Shown here in pieces: positions 49,401 to 61,849 of a DNA stretch of 64,000 nt. The DNA comes from Pontederia crassipes (lineage: Eukaryota > Streptophyta > Magnoliopsida > Commelinales > Pontederiaceae): positions 1,054,001 to 1,118,000 of the forward strand of contig JAUKPH010000029.1 in NCBI GenBank assembly GCA_030549335.1. The letters are read 5' to 3'. The notes below the pieces were generated by a model, which saw nothing but the letters and a program-made list of their open reading frames with translations, did no database searches and was not told the origin of the DNA. Both the position numbers and the translations under genes were made by a program. Each line of letters opens with the position of its first letter. Position 1 is the first letter of the stretch.

Positions 49401-50393
49401 CATCTTTTGACAGCGTCAAAAATTTCGCATTTTTTGACCTTCTTGCTGAAACACGAGTAAAAGGCGCGCGCGCGAAAATTTCGCATATTTTGACAGCATA
49501 AAAAATTTCGCGTTTTTGACCTTCTTGGCAGAAAACACGAGTAAAAGGCACGCGCGCGAAATTTCGCATCCCCGAAAAATTTGCGCCTGAGTCCTTTTTT
49601 CGTCCCAATCATCTCATCATGCATCAACAGGCACGATAGCGTCGAAAATTTGGCATCTTTTGACAGCGTCAAATATTTCGCATTTTTTGACCATCTTGGC
49701 TGAAAAAACGAGTAAAAGGCGTGCGCGCGAAATTTTGCACCCCCGAAAATTTTCATCCGAGACCATTTTTTCGTCCCAATCATCTCACCAGGCATCAATA
49801 GGCATGAAAGCGCCAAAAATTTGGCATCTTTTGACAGCGTCAAAAATTTCGCATTTTTTGACCTTCTTGCTGAAAACACGGGTAAAAGGCGCGCGCGCGA
49901 AATTTCGCACCCCCGGAAGTTTGCGCGTGAGCCCTTTTTTTCTTCCCAATCATCTCACCATGCATCAACAGGCACGAAAACGTCGAAAATTTGGCATCTT
50001 TTGACAGCGTCAAAATTTTCGCGTTTTTTGACCTTCTTGGCTGAATACACGAGTAAAAGGCGCGCGCGCAAAATTTCACACCCCCGGAAAATTTGCGCCT
50101 GAGTCCATTTTTTCATCCCAATCATCTCACCAGGCATCAATAGGCACAAAAGCGTCAAAAATTTGGCATCTTTTGAAAGCATCAAAAATTTCGCTTTTTT
50201 GACCTTCTTGGCTGAAAACACGAGTAAAAGGCGTGCGCACGAAATTTCGCACCCCGGAAAATTTTCATCCGAGTCCATTTTTTCGTCCCAATCATCTCAC
50301 CATGCATCAACAGGCATGAAAGCGTCGAAAATTTGGCATCTTTTGACAGCGTCAAAAATTTCGCGTTTTTGACCTTCTTGGCTCAAAACACGA
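46465..50393. repeat. 3,929-base HOR, copy 1 (22 full + 2 short units)
   Basis: Unit starts from 46465 (CAAAACACGAGTAAAAGACG) through 46636, 46806, 46890, 47061 and on to 50224 give 24 units that sum to 3,929 bases. The 84-base units are at 46806-46889 and 49457-49540. Distinctive units include GAGTACAAGGCTCG (47,401), GACTGTAAACACG (47,733) and GGCAGAAAACACG (46,876). An internal near-repeat at offset about 2,482 (46,465 and 48,947) shows a smaller, older duplication inside the unit. Confidence 0.93.
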
Positions 50394-53300
50394 GTAAAAG
50401 ACGCGCGCGCGAAATTTCGCACCCCCGAAAAATTTGCGCCTGAGTCCTTTTTTCGTCCCAATCATCTCACCATGCATCAACGGGCACAAAAGCGTCAAAA
50501 ATTTGGCATCTTTTGACAGCGTCAAAAATTTTGCATTTTTTAACCTTCTTGGCTGAAAAAACGAGTAAAAGGCGTGCGCGCGAAATTTTGCACCCCCGAA
50601 AAATTTTCATCCGAGTCCATTTTTCGTCCCAATCATCTCACCAAGCATCAATAGGCACGAAATCGTCGAAAATTTGGCATCTTTTGACAGCGTCAAAAAT
50701 TTCGCATTTTTTGACCTTCTTGCTGAAAACACGAGTAAAAGGCGCGCGCGCAAAAATTTCGCATATTTTGACAGCTTAAAAAATTTCGCGTTTTTGACCT
50801 TCTTGGCAGAAAACACGAGTAAAAGGCACGCACGCGAAATTTCGCATCCCCGAAAAATTTGCGCCTGAGTCCTTTTTTCGTCCCAATCATCTCACCATGC
50901 ATCAACAGGCACGATAGCGTCGAAAATTTGGCATCTTTTGACAGCGTCAAATATTTTGCATTTTTTTACCATCTTGGCTGAAAAAACGAGTAAAAGGCGT
51001 GCGCGCGAAATTTCGCACCCGAAAAATTTTCATCCGAGTCCATTTTTTCGTCCCAATCATCTCACCATGCATCAACAGGTACGAAAGCGTCGAAAATTTG
51101 GCATCTTTTGACAGCGTCAAAAATTTCTCATTTTTTGACCTTCTTGGCTGAAAACACGAGTAAAAGGCACGCGCACGAAATTTCGCACCCCCGAAAAATT
51201 TTCCTCCGAGTCCATTTTTTCGTCCCAATCATCTCACTAGGCATCAACAGGCACGAAAGCGTAAAAAATTTGGCATCTTTTGACATCGTCAAAAATTTCT
51301 CGTTTTTTGACCTTCTTGGCTGAAAAAACGAGTACAAGGCTCGCGCGCGAAATTTCGCACCCCCGAAAAATTTTCATCCGAGTCCATTTTTTCATCCCAA
51401 TAATCTCACCAGGCATCAACAGGAACGAAAGCGTAAAAAATTTGGCATCTTTTGACAGCGTCAAAAAATTTCACATTTTTTGACCTTCTTGGCTGAAAAC
51501 ACGGGTAAAAGGCGCGCGCGCAAAATTTCGCACCCCCGGAAGTTTGCGCCAGAGTCCATTTTTTCGTCCCAATCATCTCACCAGGCATCAACAGGTACGA
51601 AAGCGTCGAAAATTTGGCATCTTTTCATAGCGCAAAAAATTTCTCGTTTTTTGACCTTCTTGACTGTAAACACGAGTAAAAGGCTCACGCGCGAAATTTC
51701 GCACCCCCGAAAAATTTTTATCCGAGTTCATTTTTTCGTCCCAATCATCTCACCAGACTTCAACAGAAATGAAAGCGTCGAAAATTTGGCATCTTTTGAC
51801 AGCGTCAAAAATTTCGCATTTTTTTTACCTTCTTGGATGAAAGCACGGGTAAAAGGCTCGCGCGCGAAATTTCGCACCCCCGGAAGTTTGCGCCAGAGTC
51901 CTTTTTTTCGTCCCAATCATCTCACCACGCATCAACGGGCATGAAAGCGTCGAAAATTTGGCATTTTTTGACAGCATCAAAAATTTTGCATTTTTTGACC
52001 TTCTTGGCTGAAAACACGAGTAAAAGGCGTGCGCGCGAAATTTCGCACCCACGAAAAATTTGCGCCTCAGTCCTTTTTTTCGTCTCAATCATCTCACCAT
52101 GCATCAACTGGCACGAAAGCGCCAAAAATTTGGCGTCTTTTGACAGCGTCAAAAATTTCTTATTTTTTGACCTTCTTGGCTGAAAACACGAGTAAAAGAC
52201 GCCCGCGCGAAATTTTGCACCCCCGAAAAAATTTCATCTGTGTCCATTTTTTCGTCCCAATCATCTCACCAGGCATCAATAGGCACGAAAGCGCAAAAAA
52301 TTTGGCATCTTTTGACAGCGTCAAAAATTTCGCATTTTTTTACCTTCTTGCTGAAAACACGGGTAAAAGGCGCGCGCGCGAAATTTCGCACCCCCGGAAG
52401 TTTGCGCGTGAGCCCTTTTTTTCTTCCCAATCATCTCACCATGCATCAACAGGCACGAAAGCGTCGTAAATTTGGCATCTTTTGACAGCGTCAAAAATTT
52501 CGCATTTTTTGACCTTCTTGGCTGAATACACGAGTAAAAGGCGCGCACGCAAAATTTCGCACCCCCGGAAAATTTGCGCCTGAGTCCATTTTTTCGTCCC
52601 AATCATCTCACCAGGCATCAATAGGCACAAAAGCGTCAAAAATTTGGCATCTTTTGAAAGCATCAAAAATTTCGCGTTTTTTGACCTTCTTGGCTGAAAA
52701 CACGAGTAAAAGGCGTGCGCACGAAATTTCGCACCCCGGAAAATTTTCATCCGAGTCCATTTTTTCGTCCCAATCATCTCACCATGCATCAACTGGCACG
52801 AAAGCGTCGAAAATTTGGCATCTTTTGACAGCATCAAAAATTTCGCGTTTTTGACCTTCTTGGCTCAAAACACGAGTAAAAGACGCGCGCGCGAAATTTC
52901 GCACCCCCGAAAAATTTGCGCCTGAGTCCTTTTTTCGTCACAATCATCTCACCATGCATCAACGGGCACGAAAGCGTAAAAAATTTGGCATCTTTTGACA
53001 GCGTCAAAAATTTTGCATTTTTTAACCTTCTTGGCTGAAAACACGAGTAAAAGGCGCGCGCGCGAAATTTCGCACCCACGGAAAATTTTCATGCGAGTCC
53101 ATTTTTTCGTCCCAATCATCTCACCATGCATCAACAGGCACGAAAGCGTCGAAAATTTGGCATCTTTTGATAGCGTCAAAAATTTCTTGTTTTTTGACCT
53201 TCTTGACTGAAAATACGAGTAAAAGGCGCGCGCGAAATTTTGCACCCCCGAAAAATTTTCATCCGAGTCCATTTTTCGTCCCAATCATCTCACCAGGCAT

Positions 53301-54323
53301 CAATATGCACGAAATCGTCGAAAATTTGGCATCTTTTGACAGCGTCAAAAATTTCGCATTTTTTGACCTTCTTGCTGAAAACACGAGTAAAAGGCGCGCG
53401 CGCGAAAATTTCGCATATTTTGACAGCACAAAAAATTTCGCGTTTTTGACCTTCTTGGCAGAAAACACGAGTAAAAGGCACGCGCGCGAAATTTCGCATC
53501 CCCGAAAAATTTGCGCCTGAGTCCTTTTTTCGTCCCAATCATCTCACCATGCATCAACAGGCACGATAGCGTCGAAAATTTGGCATCTTTTGACAGCGTC
53601 AAATATTTCGCATTTTTTGACCATCTTGGCTGAAAAAACGAGTAAAAGGCGTGCGCGCGAAATTTTGCACCCCCGAAAATTTTCATCCGAGTCCATTTTT
53701 TCGTCCCAATCATCTCACCAGGCATCAATAGGCACAAAAGCGCCAAAAATTTGGCATCTTTTGACAGCGTCAAAAATTTCGCATTTTTTGACCTTCTTGC
53801 TGAAAACACGGGTAAAAGGCGCGCGCGCGAAATTTCGCACCCCCGGAAGTTTGCGCGTGAGCCCTTTTTTTCTTCCCAATCATCTCACCATGCATCAACA
53901 GGCACGAAAGCGTCGAAAATTTGGCATCTTTTGACAGCGTCAAAATTTTCGCGTTTTTTGACCTTCTTGGCTGAATACACGAGTAAAAGGCGCGCGCGCA
54001 AAATTTCACACCCCCGGAAAATTTGCGCCTGAGTCCATTTTTTCATCCCAATCATCTCACCAGGCATCAATAGGCACAAAAGCGTCAAAAATTTGGCATC
54101 TTTTGAAAGCATCAAAAATTTCGCTTTTTTGACCTTCTTGGCTGAAAACACGAGTAAAAGGCGTGCGCACGAAATTTCGCACCCCGGAAAATTTTCATCC
54201 GAGTCCATTTTTTCGTCCCAATCATCTCACCATGCATCAACAGGCATGAAAGCGTCGAAAATTTGGCATCTTTTGACAGCGTCAAAAATTTCGCGTTTTT
54301 GACCTTCTTGGCTCAAAACACGA
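50394..54323. repeat. 3,929-base HOR, copy 2 (3,930 bases)
   Basis: Same 24-unit order. Differences noticed are few: 47,571 GACGGG against 51,500 CACGGG, 48,417 TTCTTACC against 52,346 TTTTTACC, and 52,791 CAACTGGCACG against 48,862 CAACAGGCACG. Its right edge at CAAAACACGAGTAAAAGACG (54,324) opens the next copy. Confidence 0.93.
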
Positions 54324-55390
54324 GTAAAAGACGCGCGCGCGAAATTTCGCACCCCCGAAAAATTTGCGCCTGAGTCCTTTTTTCGTCCCAATCATCTCAC
54401 CATGCATCAACGGGCACAAAAGCGTCAAAAATTTGGCATCTTTTGACAGCGTCAAAAATTTTGCATTTTTTAACCTTCTTGGCTGAAAAAACGAGTAAAA
54501 GGCGTGCGCGCGAAATTTTGCACCCCCGAAAAATTTTCATCCGAGTCCATTTTTCGTCCCAATCATCTCACCAAGCATCAATAGGCACGAAATCGTCGAA
54601 AATTTGGCATCTTTTGACAGCGTCAAAAATTTCGCATTTTTTGACCTTCTTGCTGAAAACACGAGTAAAAGGCGCGCGCGCAAAAATTTCGCATATTTTG
54701 ACAGCTTAAAAAATTTCGCGTTTTTGACCTTCTTGGCAGAAAACACGAGTAAAAGGCACGCACGCGAAATTTCGCATCCCCGAAAAATTTGCGCCTGAGT
54801 CCTTTTTTCGTCCCAATCATCTCACCATGCATCAACAGGCACGATAGCGTCGAAAATTTGGCATCTTTTGACAGCGTCAAATATTTTGCATTTTTTTACC
54901 ATCTTGGCTGAAAAAACGAGTAAAAGGCGTGCGCGCGAAATTTCGCACCCGAAAAATTTTCATCCGAGTCCATTTTTTCGTCCCAATCATCTCACCATGC
55001 ATCAACAGGTACGAAAGCGTCGAAAATTTGGCATCTTTTGACAGCGTCAAAAATTTCTCATTTTTTGACCTTCTTGGCTGAAAACACGAGTAAAAGGCAC
55101 GCGCAGGAAATTTCGCACTCCCGAAAAATTTTCCTCCGAGTCCATTTTTTCGTCCCAATCATCTCACTAGGCATCAACAGGCACGAAAGCGTAAAAAATT
55201 TGGCATCTTTTGACATCGTCAAAAATTTCTCGTTTTTTGACCTTCTTGGCTGAAAAAACGAGTACAAGGCTCGCGCGCGAAATTTCGCACCCCCGAAAAA
55301 TTTTCATCCGAGTCCATTTTTTCATCCCAATAATCTCACCAGGCATCAACAGGAACGAAAGCGTAAAAAATTTGGCATCTTTTGACAGCG
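54324..55390. repeat. 3,929-base HOR, copy 3 (partial)
   Basis: Follows the first six units of the HOR, including the short unit at 54,665, then breaks. At 55,391-55,402 the sequence reads GTCAAAAAATTTGACCTTC with about 14 bases lost, where the HOR has CAAAAAATTTCACATTTTTTGACC. Beyond this point the order no longer matches copies 1 and 2. Confidence 0.88.
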
Positions 55391-57151
55391 TCAAAAAATT
55401 TGACCTTCTTGGCTGAAAACCCGGGTAAAAGGCGCGCGCGCAAAATTTCGCACCCCCGGAAGTTTGCGCCAGAGTCCTTTTTTTCGTCCCAATCATCTCA
55501 CCATGCATCAACATGTACAGGTATGAAAGCGTAAAAAATTTGGCATCTTTTGACAGCGTCAAAAATTTCTCATTTTTTCACCTTCTTGACTGAAAACACG
55601 AGTAAAAGGCACGCGCGCGCGAAATTTCGCACCCCCGGAAAATTTTCATCCGAGTCCATTTTTTCGTCCCAATCATCTCACCAGACATCAACAGGAACGA
55701 AAGCGTCGAAAATTTGGCATTTTTTGACAGCGTCAAAAATTTCGCGTTTTTTTACCTTCTTGGCTGAAAGCACGGGAAAAAGGCTCGCAGCGCGAAATTT
55801 CGCACACCCGGAAGTTTGCGCCAGAGTCCTTTTTTTCGTCCCAATCATCTCACCACGCATCAACGGGCATGAAAGCGTCGAAAATTTGGTATTTTTTGAC
55901 AGCGTCAAAATTTCGCGTTTTTTGACCTTCTTGCTGAAAACAGGAGTAAAAGGCGTGGCGCGCGAAATTTCGCACCCACGAAAAATTTGCGCCTGAGTCC
56001 TTTTTTGTCTCAATCATCTCACCATGCATCAACAGGCACGAAAGCGTCGAAAATTTGGCATCTTTTGACAGCGTCAAAAATTTCTTATTTTTTGACCATC
56101 TTGGCTGAAAACACGAGTAAAAGACGCGCGCGCGAAATTTTGCACCCCCGAAAAATTTTCATCTGTGTCCTTTTTTTCGTCCCAATTATCTCACCAGGCA
56201 TCAATAGGCACGAAGCGTAAAAAATTTGGCATTTTTTGACAGCGTCAAAATTTCGCATTTTTTGACCTTCTTGCTGAAAACACGGTAAAAGGCGCGCTGC
56301 GCGAAATTTCGCACCCCCGGAAGTTTGCGCGTGTGCCCTTTTTTTCTTCCCAATCATCTCACCATGCATCAACAGGCACGAAAGCGTCGAAAATTTGGCA
56401 TCTTTTGACAGCGTAAAAAATTTCGCATTTTTTGACCTTCTTGGCTGAAAACATGGGTAAAAGGCGCGCGCGCGAAATTTTGCACCCCCGGAAATTGCGC
56501 CAGAGTCCTTTTTTTCGTCTCAATCATCTCACCATGCATCAACAGGTACAGGTATGAAAGCGTAAAAAATTTGGCATCTTTTGACAGCGTCAAAAATTTC
56601 TCATTTTTTGACCTTCTTGGCTGAAAACACGAGTAAAAGGCGTCGCGCCGCGAAATTTTGCACCCCCGGAAAATTTTCATCCGAGTCCATTTTTCGTCCC
56701 AATCATCTCACCATGCATCAAAGGCACGAAAGCCTCGAAAATTTGGCATCTTTTGACAGCGTCAAAAAATTTCGCATTTTTTGACCTTCTTGGCTGAAAA
56801 CACGGGTAAAAGGCGCGCGCGCGAAATTTTGCACCCCCGAAAGTTTGCGCCAGAGTCCTTTTTTTTGTCTTAATCATCTTACCATGCATCAACAGGTACA
56901 GGTATGAAAGCGTAAAAAATTTGGCATCTTTTGACAGCGTCAAAAATTTCTCATTTTTTTATCTTCTTGGCTGAAAACACGAGTAAAAGGCGCTGCGCGA
57001 AATTTCGCATCCCCGGAAAATTTGCGCCTGAGTCCTTTTTTCGTCCCAATTATCTCACCAGGCATCAATAGGCACGAAAGCGTAAAAAATTTGGCATCTT
57101 TTGACAGCGTCAAAAATTTCGCATTTTTTGACCTTCTTGCTGAAAACACGG
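55390..57151. repeat. Irregular full monomers with many small indels
   Basis: About ten full units without a visible multi-unit order. Several contain the 6-base insertion marker GTACAGGTATGAAAG (55,514, 56,548 and 56,901). The normally regular CG tract is disturbed in most units (GCTCGCAGCGCG, GCGTGGCGCGCG, GCGCGCTGCGCG, GCGTCGCGCCGCG, GCGCTGCGCG). Single-base losses occur elsewhere (CACGGTAAAAGG, GCACGAAGCG, ATCAAAGGCACG). Confidence 0.75.
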
Positions 57152-58522
57152 GTAAAAGGCGCGCTGCAGGCGAAATTTCGCACCCCCGGAAGTTTGCGCG
57201 TGTGCCCTTTTTTTCTTCCCAATCATCTCACTAGGCATCAACAGGAAAGAAAGCGTCAAAAAATTGGCATCTTTTGATAGCGTCAAAAATTTCGCATTTT
57301 TTTTACCTTCTTGGCTGAAAGCACGGGTAAAAGGCGCGGCGCGCAATATTTCGCACCCCCGAAAATTTGCGCCAGAGTCCTTTTTTTCGTCCCAATCATC
57401 TCACCACGCATCAACGGGCATGAAAGCGTCAAAAATTTGGCATCTTTTGACAGCGTCAAAAATTTCGCGTTTTTGAACCTTCTTGGCTGAAAACACGAGT
57501 AAAAGGCGTGCGCTGCGAATTTCGCACCCCACGAAAAATTTGCGCCTGAGTCTTTTTTTTCGTCCCAATCATCTCACCATGCATCAACAGGCACGAAAGC
57601 GTCGGAAAATTTGGATCTTTTGACAGCGTCATAAATTTCGTATTTTTTTACCTTCTTGGCTGAAAACACGAGTAAAAGACGAGCGCTGCGAAATTTTGCA
57701 CCCCCGAAAAATTTTCATCTGTGTCCATTTTTTCATCCCAATCATCTCATCAGGCATCAATAGACACGAAAGCGTCGAAAATTTGGCATCTTTTGACAGC
57801 GTCAAGAATTTCGCATTTTTTGACCTTCTTGGTGAAAACACGGGTAAAAGGCGCGCGCGCGAAATTTCGCACCCCCGAAAGTTTGCACGTGAGCCCTTTT
57901 TTCTTCCCAATCATCTCACCATGCATCAACAGGCACGACAGCGTCGAAAATTTGCATCTTTTGACAGCGTAAAAAATTTCGTGTTTTTTGACATTCTTGA
58001 CTGAAAACAAGAGTAAAATGTGCGTGCGCAAAATTTTGCACCCCCGGAAAATTTGCGCCTGAGTCCATTTTTTCGTCCCAATCATCTCACCAGGCATCAA
58101 TAGGCACAAAAGCGTCGAAAATTTGGCATCTTTTGACAGCATCAAAAATTTCGCATTTTTTGACCTTCTTGACTGAAAACACGAGTAAAGGGCGTGCGCG
58201 CGAAATTTTGCACCCCCGGAAAATTTTCATCCGAGTCCATTTTTCGTCCCAATCATCTCCACCATGCATCAACAGGCACGAAAGCGTCGAAAATTTGGCA
58301 TATTTTGACAGCGTAAAAAATTTCGCGTTTTTGACCTTGGCTGAAAACACGAGTAAAAGGAGCGCGCGCGAAATTTTGCACCCCCAGAAAATTTGCGCCT
58401 GAGTCCTTTTTTCGTCCCAATCATCTCACCATGCATCAATAGGCACGAAAGCGTAAAAAATTTGGCATCTTTTGACAGCGTCAAAAATTTCGCATTTTTT
58501 GACCTTCTTGCTGAAAACACGG
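57152..58522. repeat. ~1.37-kb repeat, copy 1
   Basis: The order of units recurs at offset 1,362-1,371 (57,152 to 58,523). Markers include TTTGGATCTTTTGACAG (57,611 and 58,974), GCGTCAAGAATTTCGC (57,800 and 59,161), AAGTTTGCACGTGAGC (57,880 and 59,241) and TGACCTTGGCTGAAAAC (58,333). The indel-rich CG tracts of the preceding zone continue into its left half. Confidence 0.82.
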
Positions 58523-59800
58523 GTAAAAGGCGCGCGCGCGAAATTTCGCACCCCCGGAAGTTTGCGTGTGTGCCCTTTTTTTCTTCCCAATCATCTCACC
58601 AGGCATCAACAGGAAAGAAAGCGTCAAAAATTTGGCATCTTTTGATAGCGTCAAAAATTTCGCATTTTTTTTACCTTCTTGGCTGAAAGCAAGGGTAAAA
58701 GGCGCTCGCGCGAAATTTCGCACCGCCGAAAATTTGCGCCAGAGTCCTTTTTTTCGTCCCAATCATCTCACCACGCATCAACGGGCATGAAAGCGTCGAA
58801 AATTTGGCATCTTTTGACAGCGTCAAAAATTTCGCGTTTTTTGACCTTCTTGGCTGAAAACAAGAGTAAAAGGCGTGCGCGCGAATTTCGCACCCACGAA
58901 AAATTTGCGCCTGAGTCCTTTTTTTCGTCCCAATCATCTCACCATGCATCAACAGGCACGAAAGCGTCGAAAATTTGGATCTTTTGACAGCGTCATAAAT
59001 TTCGTGTTTTTTTACCTTCTTGGCTGAAAACACGAGTAAAAACGCGCGCGCGAAATTTTGCACCCCCGAAAAATTTTCATCTGTGTCCATTTTTTCATCC
59101 CAATCACCTCATCAGGCATCAATAGACACGAAAGCGTCGAAAATTTGGCATCTTTTGACAGCGTCAAGAATTTCGCATTTTTTGACCTTCTTGCTGAAAA
59201 CACGGGTAAAAGGCGCGCGCGCGAAATTTCGCACCCCCGAAAGTTTGCACGTGAGCCCTTTTTTTCTTCCCAATCATCTCACCATGCATCAACAGGCACG
59301 AAAGCGTCGAAAATTTGGCATCTTTTGACAGCGTAAAAAATTTCGTGTTTTTTGACATTCTTGACTGAAAACACGAGTAAAATGTACGCGCGCAAAATTT
59401 TGCACCCCCGGAAAATTTGCGCCTGAGTCCATTTTTTCGTCCCAATCATCTCACCAGGCATCAATAGGCACAAAAGCGTCGAAAATTTGGCATCTTTTGA
59501 CAGCATCAAAAATTTCGCATTTTTTGACCTTCTTGACTGAAAACACGAGTAAAGGGCGTGCGCGCGAAATTTTGCACCCCCGGAAAATTTTCATCCGAGT
59601 CCATTTTTTCGTCCCAATCATCTCACCATGCATCAACAGGCACGAAAGCGTCGAAAATTTGGCATATTTTGACAGCGTAAAAAATTTCGCGTTTTTGACC
59701 TTGGCTGAAAACACGAGTAAAAGGAGCGCGCGCAAAATTTTGCACCCCCTGAGTCCTTTTTTTGTCCCAATCATCTCACCATGCATCAACAGGCACGAAA
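58523..59800. repeat. ~1.37-kb repeat, copy 2
   Basis: Copy of 57,152-58,522. Its CG tracts are mostly regular where copy 1 has interruptions. Near 59,749 the unit reads GCACCCCCTGAGTCC, having lost about 20 bases of the variable box that the first copy retains (58,378-58,405). Confidence 0.82.
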
Positions 59801-60388
59801 GCGTCAGAAATTTGGCATCTTTTGACAGCGTCAAAAATTTCGCATTTTTTGACCTTCTTGGCCGACAACACGAGTAAAAGGCGTGCGCGCAAAATTTTGC
59901 ACCCACGGAAAATTTTCATCTGAGTCCATTTTTTCGTCCCAATCATCTCACCATGCATCAACAAGCACGAAAGCGTCGAAAATTTGGCATCTTTTGACAG
60001 CGTCAAAAATTTCGCATTTTTTGACCTTCTTGGCTGAATACACCGGTAAAAGGCCCGTGCGCAAAATTTCGCACCCCCAAAAATTTGCGCCTGAGTCCTT
60101 TTTTCGTCCCAATCATCTCATCATGCATCAATAGGCACGAAAAGCGTCAAAAATTTGGCATCTTCTGATAGCGTCAAAAATTTCGTGTTTTTTGACCTTC
60201 TTGACTGAAAACACGAGTAAAAGGCGTGCGCACGAAATTTCGCACCCCCGGAAAATTTTCATCCGAGTCCATTTTTTCGTCCCAATCATCTCACCATGCA
60301 TCAACAGGTACGAAAGCGTCGAAAATTTGGCATCTTTTGACAGCGTGAAAAAGTACTCATTTTTTGACCTTCTTGGCTGAAAACTCGA
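59800..60388. repeat. Full monomers between two HORs
   Basis: Three to four full units with private variants (GGCCGACAACACG at 59,861, AATACACCGGTAAAAGG at 60,038 and GGCACGAAAAGCGTC at 60,131). No short unit and no foreign sequence. Confidence 0.72.
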
Positions 60389-61849
60389 GTAAAAGGCGCG
60401 CGCGCGAAATTTCGCACCCCCGAAAAATTTTCCTCCGAGTCCATTTTTTCGTCCCAATCATCTCACCAGGCATCAACAGGCACGAAAGCATAAAAAATTG
60501 GCATCTTTTGATAGCGTCAAAAATTTCTCGTCTTTTGACCTTCTTGGCTGAAAACACGAGTAAAAGGCTCGCGCGCGAAATTTCGCACCCCCTAAAAATT
60601 TTCATCCGAGTCCATTTTTTCGTCCCAATAATCTCACCAGGCATCAACAGGAACGAAAGCGTCGAAAATTTGGCATCTTTTGACAGCGTCAAAAATTTTC
60701 GCATTTTTTTACCTTCTTGGCTGAAACACGGGTAAAAGGTGCGCGGGGAAAATTTCGTATCCCTGGAAGTTTGCGTCAGAGTCCTTTTTTTCGTCTCAAT
60801 CATCTCACCATGCATCAACAGGTACAGGTACGAAAGCGTCGAAAATTTGGCATCTTTTGATAGCGTCAAAAATTTCTCATTTTTTGACCTTCTTGGCTGA
60901 AAACACGAGTAAAAGGCGCGTGCGCGAAATTTCGCACCCCCGAAAAATTTTCATCCGAGTCCACTTTTTCATCCCAATCATCTCACCAGGCATCAACAGG
61001 CACGAAAGCGTCGAAAATTTGGCATCTTTTGACAGCGTAAAAAATTTCGTGTTTTTTTACCTTCTTGGCTGAAAATACGAGTAAAAGGCCCGCGTGCGAA
61101 ATTTCGCACCCCCGAAAAATTTGCGCCTGAGTCCTTTTTTTCGTCCCAATCATATCACCATGCATCAACAGGCACGAAAGCGTAAAAAATTTGGCATCTA
61201 TTGACAGCGTCAAAAATTTCTCATTTTTTTACCTTCTTGGCTTAAAACATGAGTAAAAAGCGAGCGCGCGAATTTTCGCACCCCCGAAAAATTTTCATCC
61301 GAGTCCATTTTTTCGTCCCAATCATCTCACCAGGCATCAATAGGCACGAAATCGTCAAAAATTTAGCATCTTTTGACAGCGTCAAAAATGTCGCATTTTT
61401 TGACCTTCTTGCTGAAAACACGGGTAAAAGGCGCGCGCGCGAAAATTTAGCATATTTTGACAGCATAAAAAAATTCGCGTTTTTGACCTTATTGGCTGAA
61501 AACACGAGTAAAAGGCGCGCGCGCGAAATTTTGCACCCCCGAAAAATTTGCGTCTGAGTCCTTTTTTCGTCCCAATCATCTCACCATGCATCAACAGGCA
61601 CGAAAGCGTCGAAAATTTGGCATCTTTTGACAGCGTCAAAAATTTCGCATTTTTTGACCTTCTTGGCTGAAAAATGAGTAAAAGGCGCGCGCGCGAAATT
61701 TCGCACCCCCGCAAAATTTTCATCCGAGTCCATTTTTTCGTCCCAATCATCTCACCATGCATCAACAGGTACGAAAGCGTCGAAAATTTGGCATCTTTTG
61801 ACAGCGTCAAAAAGTACTCATTTTTTGACCTTCTTGGCTGAAAACTCGA
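60389..61849. repeat. ~1.46-kb HOR, copy 1 (8 full + 1 short unit)
   Basis: Unit starts at 60389, 60560, 60732, 60909, 61081, 61253, 61424, 61508 and 61678 sum to 1,461 bases. The 60732 unit is 177 bases because of the duplicated hexamer in GTACAGGTACG. The short unit is 61424-61507. The HOR is marked by AAAAGTACTC and AAACTCGAGTAAAAGG, which add AGTACT and CTCGAG sites rare elsewhere in the window. Confidence 0.9.

Noticed and set aside
55390-57151. Degenerate CG tracts as a separate satellite family
   Set aside because: All other landmarks of the monomer are present in order. Only the CG tract and a few single bases differ, so these are altered copies of the same family or sequencing errors.
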